From contig CAIMWD010000020.1 in the NCBI GenBank assembly GCA_903845085.1, positions 1 to 41,879 on the forward strand: 41,879 nt of DNA, in the 5' to 3' direction. Source of the stretch: an uncultured Acidimicrobiaceae bacterium (lineage in GTDB: Bacteria; Actinomycetota; Acidimicrobiia; Acidimicrobiales; Bog-793). The notes under the pieces are model-generated. The model ran no database searches, was not told where the DNA came from, and saw only the letters and a list, made by a program, of their open reading frames with translations. Below, piece after piece: positions 38,146 through 41,879 of the stretch (its first letter is position 1; the number at the start of each line of letters is the position of its first letter). A program made the position numbers and the translations under genes.

Positions 38146-38589
38146 CTAATTGGTCGGTGCCGATCGCTCGTGCGCGATCTCTGAGGGGAGCCCGGCAGCA
38201 ACCGCTAGACCAACAACAACGGCGCCCGAGGTGGCTGCGAGGATGCCCCAGCGCCAAAACTTCGGCAGGTGAGAGAAGTCTCGGAGGGTAACGGAGGCAT
38301 CGACAAGGTCGGCGCCGGCGCCCAAAAGTAGGAGCTGACGAAGGCGTTTAGGGTCGCGCTCGAGCAGGGTACCGAGTCCTATCGTGATGTCGCGCCCGCC
38401 GAGTGCACGCGCCAAGAGACGCACTGACCCCCGTCTCGCCTCGTCGTCGCCGACCCAGGGTGCCACCGGAAGGCGAGGAGCGAGGATGGCGACGATTCCG
38501 AGTCCGGTACGCGCCACACCGAGGAGGCGTGCGATCGTGGATGCGCCAGCGCCAACACGTCCACAATTGCGTGGGGGATGAATGTTCAT
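38146..38589 (-). CDS. Small membrane protein, DUF4267-like
   Basis: A 147-residue protein with three or four hydrophobic segments (LLGVARTGLGIVAILAP, LLLLGAGADLVDASVTL, GILAATSGAVVVGLAVAAG). A conserved-looking RxLGxxxxxxG start and LLARALGGRDITIGLGTLLE in the middle recall small actinobacterial membrane proteins of the DUF4267 type. Function is unknown. The gene is convergent with the secretion ATPase gene and divergent from pstB. No Shine-Dalgarno precedes ATG 38589, but a perfect TAGAAT lies 7 bases upstream, so the message is probably leaderless. Confidence 0.65.
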   Translation of the reverse strand: MNIHPPRNCGRVGAGASTIARLLGVARTGLGIVAILAPRLPVAPWVGDDEARRGSVRLLARALGGRDITIGLGTLLERDPKRLRQLLLLGAGADLVDASVTLRDFSHLPKFWRWGILAATSGAVVVGLAVAAGLPSEIAHERSAPTN

Positions 38590-38596
38590 CCCTTAA

Positions 38597-38602
38597 ATTC
38601 TA
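38597..38602 (-). promoter_or_regulatory. -10 box of a probably leaderless gene
   Basis: TAGAAT on the minus strand lies 7 bases before ATG 38589, the spacing expected when transcription starts at the start codon. No clear -35 hexamer is seen at the usual distance. Confidence 0.5.
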
Positions 38603-38649
38603 GGACGCACGCGCGCTGACACTTACATTCGAGGAGGCGGTAACCGTGA

Positions 38650-38695
38650 AAAGCCACTCCGACGTGCAAGTTAAAGCCACTCCGACGTGCAAGTT
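38650..38695. repeat. Two exact 23-bp tandem repeats upstream of the pst operon
   Basis: The unit aaagccactccgacgtgc plus aagtt occurs twice without mismatch (38650-38672 and 38673-38695), followed by the first four bases of a third copy. It lies between the divergent small membrane protein gene and pstB, directly before the PHO-box-like array. Its 23-bp period is close to two helical turns, so it could present the same face to a bound protein, or be a recent slippage duplication. Confidence 0.85.
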
Positions 38696-38701
38696 AAAGA
38701 A

Positions 38702-38734
38702 GGTTTCACGTTGAAGTCACCTTCTGTTCATCTC
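38702..38734 (+). promoter_or_regulatory. PHO-box-like array of three 11-bp direct repeats
   Basis: Three consecutive 11-base units, ggtttcacgtt, gaagtcacctt and ctgttcatctc, share a central TCA at the same place, followed by C or T. The 11-bp period and the GTTCACC-like core match the known binding pattern of PhoP of Streptomyces and RegX3 of mycobacteria. The array ends about 30 bases before the -10 box of pstB, so a bound dimer would lie beside the -35 region, as for an activator. RegX3 encoded in this window is the natural candidate. Confidence 0.65.
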
Positions 38735-38763
38735 TTCGATGATTAGCGTTTAGCTGCTCCCCG

Positions 38764-38769
38764 TACGGT
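38764..38769 (+). promoter_or_regulatory. Candidate -10 box of pstB
   Basis: TACGGT lies 6 bases before GTG 38776. There is no Shine-Dalgarno, so the transcript is probably leaderless. No consensus -35 is seen at the right distance, which suits an activator-dependent promoter with the PHO-box-like repeats upstream. Confidence 0.4.
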
Positions 38770-38775
38770 AGCTAT

Positions 38776-39624
38776 GTGACTACAACACCCCCGAAGGAGC
38801 AGACCACGGTGAGTGACCGCCTTGGTGAGCCCTCGAACACGCCGCTGAGCTCAACGGACAATGTAATGAGCGCACGCGATGTCTCGCTTGGATTCGGAGC
38901 GACCACCGTGATGCAGGACATCACCGTCAACTTCCCCCGCGGTTCGATCAATGCACTCGTGGGTCCCTCAGGTTCTGGAAAGACAACCTTTCTTCGATCG
39001 ATGAATCGCTTGAATGACAAGGTGCCAGGGTTTTGGCTCCGGGGCGAGGTGTGCCTCGATGGACACGACCTCAATGGTTCCGACGTCGACCCACTCATTT
39101 TGCGACGCAAGGTCGGTATGGTCTTCCAGCGTCCCAACCCCTTTCCCATGTCGATCATGGACAATGTGGTCGCGGGGGTTCGCGCACACAAGATGGCGAA
39201 GCGCTCCGAACTCCGTGATATCGCAGAGACTCGCCTCGCAGAGGTCGGGCTTTGGAGCCACATCTCCGATCGCCTCGATGATTCCCCCTTCCGGCTTTCG
39301 GGAGGTCAGCAACAGCTTCTTTGCCTCGCGCGCGCCCTTGCTGTGGAGCCCGAGGTCCTCCTCCTAGACGAGCCGACCTCCTCACTCGACCCGCGTTCGA
39401 CCGAGGCGGTTGAGGAGCTCGTTCGCCGGCTGACGCCTGAGCTCACAGTGATCATCGTGACGCACAACCTTGATCAGGCGCGCCGACTCTCGGACAACAC
39501 GATCTTCTTCTATGAGGGTCAACTCATGGAGACCGGTCCTACGCCACAGCTCTTCGATGCTCCCCAACGCCTTGAGACCCAGCGTTATCTCGGCGGGGCA
39601 GTCACCGTGAACGGAGACAACTAG
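38776..39624 (+). CDS. pstB: Phosphate ABC transporter ATP-binding protein PstB
   Basis: ATPase of the high-affinity phosphate importer, 282 residues. It shows Walker A ALVGPSGSGKTTFLRSMNRL (the NRL extension is typical of PstB), Q-loop VFQRPNPFPMSIMDNV, signature LSGGQQQLLCLARAL, Walker B VLLLDEPTSSLDP and the H-loop VTHNLDQARR. The first 30 residues are a variable leader; a later ATG (residue 31) at 38866 would begin just before the ABC core, but GTG 38776 has a well-spaced -10 box. In most bacteria pstB comes last after pstSCA. Here it is the first gene, followed by pstS and pstC. Confidence 0.93.
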   Translation: MTTTPPKEQTTVSDRLGEPSNTPLSSTDNVMSARDVSLGFGATTVMQDITVNFPRGSINALVGPSGSGKTTFLRSMNRLNDKVPGFWLRGEVCLDGHDLNGSDVDPLILRRKVGMVFQRPNPFPMSIMDNVVAGVRAHKMAKRSELRDIAETRLAEVGLWSHISDRLDDSPFRLSGGQQQLLCLARALAVEPEVLLLDEPTSSLDPRSTEAVEELVRRLTPELTVIIVTHNLDQARRLSDNTIFFYEGQLMETGPTPQLFDAPQRLETQRYLGGAVTVNGDN

Positions 39625-39749
39625 ACGGGTCGGCTCTTCGATTCCTCTTGAGGTCATCCGCAGTAAAGGCACCACCGATAGATCGAATTACCCCCAACCC
39701 AAAACGCCCATCTGGGCATAACACCTGAAAAGAAGGAGCATCCATTTCA

Positions 39750-40931
39750 ATGAATGCACAATCACCCTTGGAGTCGTCGTTTATGGCACGACTTCGTCGT
39801 ATCAGCATGGCCACCGCCGCCGGCGCCCTTGCGATCTCTGCACTGTCGATTTCGGCAGCGACCGCACAGACAAAGACCGCTCACAAGACTCCAACGCTGA
39901 GCTCGCTTGAGAAGCAGCTCAAGGCATTGGAAGTTCCTGCGAGTTCTTCGACACCATTGTCCGAGGCTGGATCCTCCCTCTTCTACCCACTCGCAGCCGA
40001 ATGGGCACAGAAGTTCCCCTATGCGTCTACCATTCCTGTCACCGCCGCTGCTGGTGGCTCTGGTGCAGGAGTAAGTGGTGCGATCGCGGGCACGACCAAC
40101 ATCGGCGCCTCTGACCCATACCTGCCGGCCTCTGACACCACCGTGGTCAACATTCCAGAGGTTGTCTCTGCGCAGATGGTGAACTACAACATCCCGGGAC
40201 TTTCCACCAAGATTCACTTGAAGTTGAACGCCACGGTTTTGAACCAGATCTATGAGGGAACTATTACCAACTGGGATTCCCCTGCAATCACCGCCTTGAA
40301 CAAGGGTGTGAAGATCCCCTCAACTCCGATCGTGGTAATCCACCGCTCGGATTCAAGTGGTGACACCTTCCTCTTCTCTACCTACCTCAATGCGGGTTAC
40401 AAGCAGAGCTTCCTGCGTACTGCTACCTCGGGTGGACCTCAGAACCTCGTCAACTGGCCTTCAGTTCCAGGCGAGCTGGCGGAGAAGGGCAACACCGGAA
40501 TGTTGCAGGTCTGTGCAACCACCCCTGGTTGTGTCGCCTACATCGGTGTGAGCTACCTCAACTCGGCCGTCACCTCCTCGAATCTCGGTGAGGCACAGCT
40601 CCAGAATGCGAGCGGAAAGTACCTGCTCCCCGTCGCCTCGACGATCAACGCTGAGGTCGCCGGAATGAAGGCAATGCCCGCAAGTGGTGCCGTCAACTTG
40701 ATCTTCCTTCCGAAGGTCGCAAATGGCTACCCGATCGTGAACTTCGAGTACGCCATCGTGCAGCGCGCGCAGTCCTCGGCGACCGTTGCCAAGGCGATTC
40801 AGTCCTTCCTCGCTTGGGGCATGGACCCAACCGGTGGTGCAAGTGCCGCGAACCTCTCGTTCGTTCACTTCCAGCCGCTGCCGGCGAATGCGCTTGCCGT
40901 AGCCGTCAACCTCCTCAAGTCGATTAGCTAA
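39750..40931 (+). CDS. pstS: Phosphate-binding protein PstS
   Basis: Extracytoplasmic phosphate-binding component, 393 residues. The N-terminus has basic residues and a hydrophobic helix (MATAAGALAISALSISAA) with a likely signal peptidase I site near ATA-Q (residues 37-40). There is no lipobox cysteine, unlike most PstS of Gram-positive bacteria. Phosphate-contact segments are visible: EAGSSLFYPLA, GGSGAGVSGAIAGTTNIGASD, IVVIHRSDSSGDTFLFSTYL. Two cysteines in VCATTPGCVAYIG may form a disulphide. AAGGAG is 11 bases before ATG 39750, a rather long spacing. A short imperfect palindrome (gcccatctgggc, 39706-39717) lies upstream. The gene starts 125 bases after pstB and may have its own promoter. 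Confidence 0.93.
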   Translation: MNAQSPLESSFMARLRRISMATAAGALAISALSISAATAQTKTAHKTPTLSSLEKQLKALEVPASSSTPLSEAGSSLFYPLAAEWAQKFPYASTIPVTAAAGGSGAGVSGAIAGTTNIGASDPYLPASDTTVVNIPEVVSAQMVNYNIPGLSTKIHLKLNATVLNQIYEGTITNWDSPAITALNKGVKIPSTPIVVIHRSDSSGDTFLFSTYLNAGYKQSFLRTATSGGPQNLVNWPSVPGELAEKGNTGMLQVCATTPGCVAYIGVSYLNSAVTSSNLGEAQLQNASGKYLLPVASTINAEVAGMKAMPASGAVNLIFLPKVANGYPIVNFEYAIVQRAQSSATVAKAIQSFLAWGMDPTGGASAANLSFVHFQPLPANALAVAVNLLKSIS

Positions 40932-40986
40932 ACGACTTGAACGGAGTGCCGTCGATCCTCTCGCCTCGTGGCGATGACCGTTAGCG

Positions 40987-41016
40987 CAGTGGCCGGGACG
41001 CGAGTCCCGGCCACTG
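40987..41016 (+). other. Long GNRA-capped hairpin between pstS and pstC
   Basis: A perfect 13-bp stem (cagtggccgggac and gtcccggccactg) is closed by the tetraloop GCGA, a stable GNRA loop. It lies 55 bases after the pstS stop and 112 bases before pstC. No U-tract follows. Such structures commonly protect the upstream message and attenuate the downstream one, which would raise PstS over the permease subunits. Confidence 0.8.
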
Positions 41017-41128
41017 GTACGCCATTCGGGCGCCGCGCTCTCCGTGAGATACGCGACACTGATACACGAGATCCAGCGCCCTTCACTCTCCATGTTGGGC
41101 GGATCGTTTTAATAATTAGGGAAGTCGG

Positions 41129-41879
41129 ATGAGCATGCATAACGTCGAGGTAACCACCTCGATCTCCTCTCAGAAGACTGGGCTGCGAAAGCTCGCCCAG
41201 CGCGCGATTGTCTATCTGTCGACCGCGACCGCGGTGGTCCCCTTCCTTGGATTGCTCGCGATGGTGGTCATCCTCCTCGTCGAGGCGATCCCTGCCGTGC
41301 GCTACAACGGCTTCTCGTTCTTCACCTCCTCACTATGGTCACCGGGCAACTTCTATGGCACCCCGATACATGATCACGGCGTAGCCCATCTCCCCGGGGC
41401 TCACTTTGGCGCCTGGACCCTTATCGCAGGGACCCTCGAGTCCTCGTTGATTGCGATCATCGTTGGTCTTCCCATCGCGATCGGTGCCGCGGTTCTGCTC
41501 GTCGAGAAGCTCCACCACCGCCTCGCTGCAGGTATAGGTCTCTGTCTGGAGATTCTCGCGGGAGTTCCCAGCGCCGTGATCGGACTCTGGGGCATTATCA
41601 GTTTTGGCCCCTTTCTTGCAAAGCACGTCTATCCGATCCTTGAGAAGATGCCGAATGTTCCCGTGTTGAATTTTTTTCACGGATCCACGGGAACGGTGAG
41701 TGCGACCGGTCAGGGTCTTTTGACCGGCGGACTTGTATTGGCGGCGATGATCATTCCTTTGATCGCCTCGACCGCGCGTGACCTACTTCGCCAGGTTCCC
41801 ACCCTGACTAAAGAGGGCGCAGAGGCATTGGGGCTCACCTCAACGGAGTCCTTTATGACCGTGCAGGCTCGGTGGGCTC
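41129..41879 (+). CDS. pstC: Phosphate ABC transporter permease PstC (partial, cut by window end)
   Basis: The first 250 residues of an inner-membrane permease. ATG 41129 has AGGGA upstream. The N-terminus has a membrane helix (VVPFLGLLAMVVILLVEAIPAV), then FFTSSLWSPGNFYG, the FGAWTLIAGTLESSLIAIIVGLPIAIGAAVLL region and LEILAGVPSAVIGLWGII, all typical of PstC. The EGAEALGLTSTES segment near the end is the EAA loop that contacts the PstB ATPase. The reading frame is open to the last base, and pstA is expected downstream. Confidence 0.93.
   Translation, partial: MSMHNVEVTTSISSQKTGLRKLAQRAIVYLSTATAVVPFLGLLAMVVILLVEAIPAVRYNGFSFFTSSLWSPGNFYGTPIHDHGVAHLPGAHFGAWTLIAGTLESSLIAIIVGLPIAIGAAVLLVEKLHHRLAAGIGLCLEILAGVPSAVIGLWGIISFGPFLAKHVYPILEKMPNVPVLNFFHGSTGTVSATGQGLLTGGLVLAAMIIPLIASTARDLLRQVPTLTKEGAEALGLTSTESFMTVQARWA

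Overview
The window looks like a chromosomal segment of a moderately high-GC actinobacterium, most likely from the class Acidimicrobiia or a near relative. This is an inference from gene content: a furA-katG pair, RecBCD instead of AdnAB, a clpS-DUF2017 pair, an ABC transporter next to ctaA, SenX3-RegX3, SCO6880-type secretion genes, and secreted proteins with repeats of the GYW..DG...FG type. Many starts are GTG, many genes overlap by 4 bases (ATGA or GTGA), and several starts lack a Shine-Dalgarno but have a TANNNT box 6 to 9 bases upstream, which suggests leaderless transcription. No species is claimed.

Layout. 1-1000: the 3' remnant of a large serine recombinase, with its catalytic domain lost and an in-frame TGA. 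1002-3750: katG and its Fur-family regulator (minus strand). 3906-12626: recC-recB-recD as one overlapping operon. 12657-16375: two very small ORFs, a full MmgE/PrpD protein, a shortened MmgE/PrpD paralogue and a secreted Ig/repeat protein, tightly packed. 16460-18860: a PHP phosphoesterase divergent from purF. 18931-26506: a mix of housekeeping and membrane genes (methyltransferase, tRNA-Asp and tRNA-Phe, NfeD-like protein, D-2-hydroxyacid dehydrogenase, two GT-C type membrane proteins, a VOC protein, an orphan D12 adenine methyltransferase). 26584-31660: a minus-strand block with ABC ATPase, ABC permease, ctaA, clpS, DUF2017 and a peptidase-S51-like protein with a CysRS-like tail, followed by tRNA-Glu. 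31680-33730: senX3-regX3 (minus). 33928-38135: a four-gene cluster resembling the core of a type IV secretion machine (pilin-like small protein, TrbL/VirB6-like channel, SCO6880-like protein, VirB4-type ATPase). 38146-38589: a small membrane protein. 38776-41879: pstB-pstS-pstC, cut by the window end.

How the parts fit. The phosphate sensor SenX3-RegX3 and the phosphate transporter genes flank the secretion-like cluster. Upstream of pstB are three 11-bp tandem units with a TCA core that look like a PHO box, the expected RegX3 target. The secretion-like cluster is the best candidate for a little-described system. It lacks, within the window, a relaxase, coupling protein, VirB11 or peptidoglycan hydrolase, and its VirB4 function appears split over two proteins. 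Other points of interest are the S51-CysRS-tail fusion, the degenerate PrpD partner, the terminator embedded in the end of regX3, and the long GNRA-capped hairpin between pstS and pstC.
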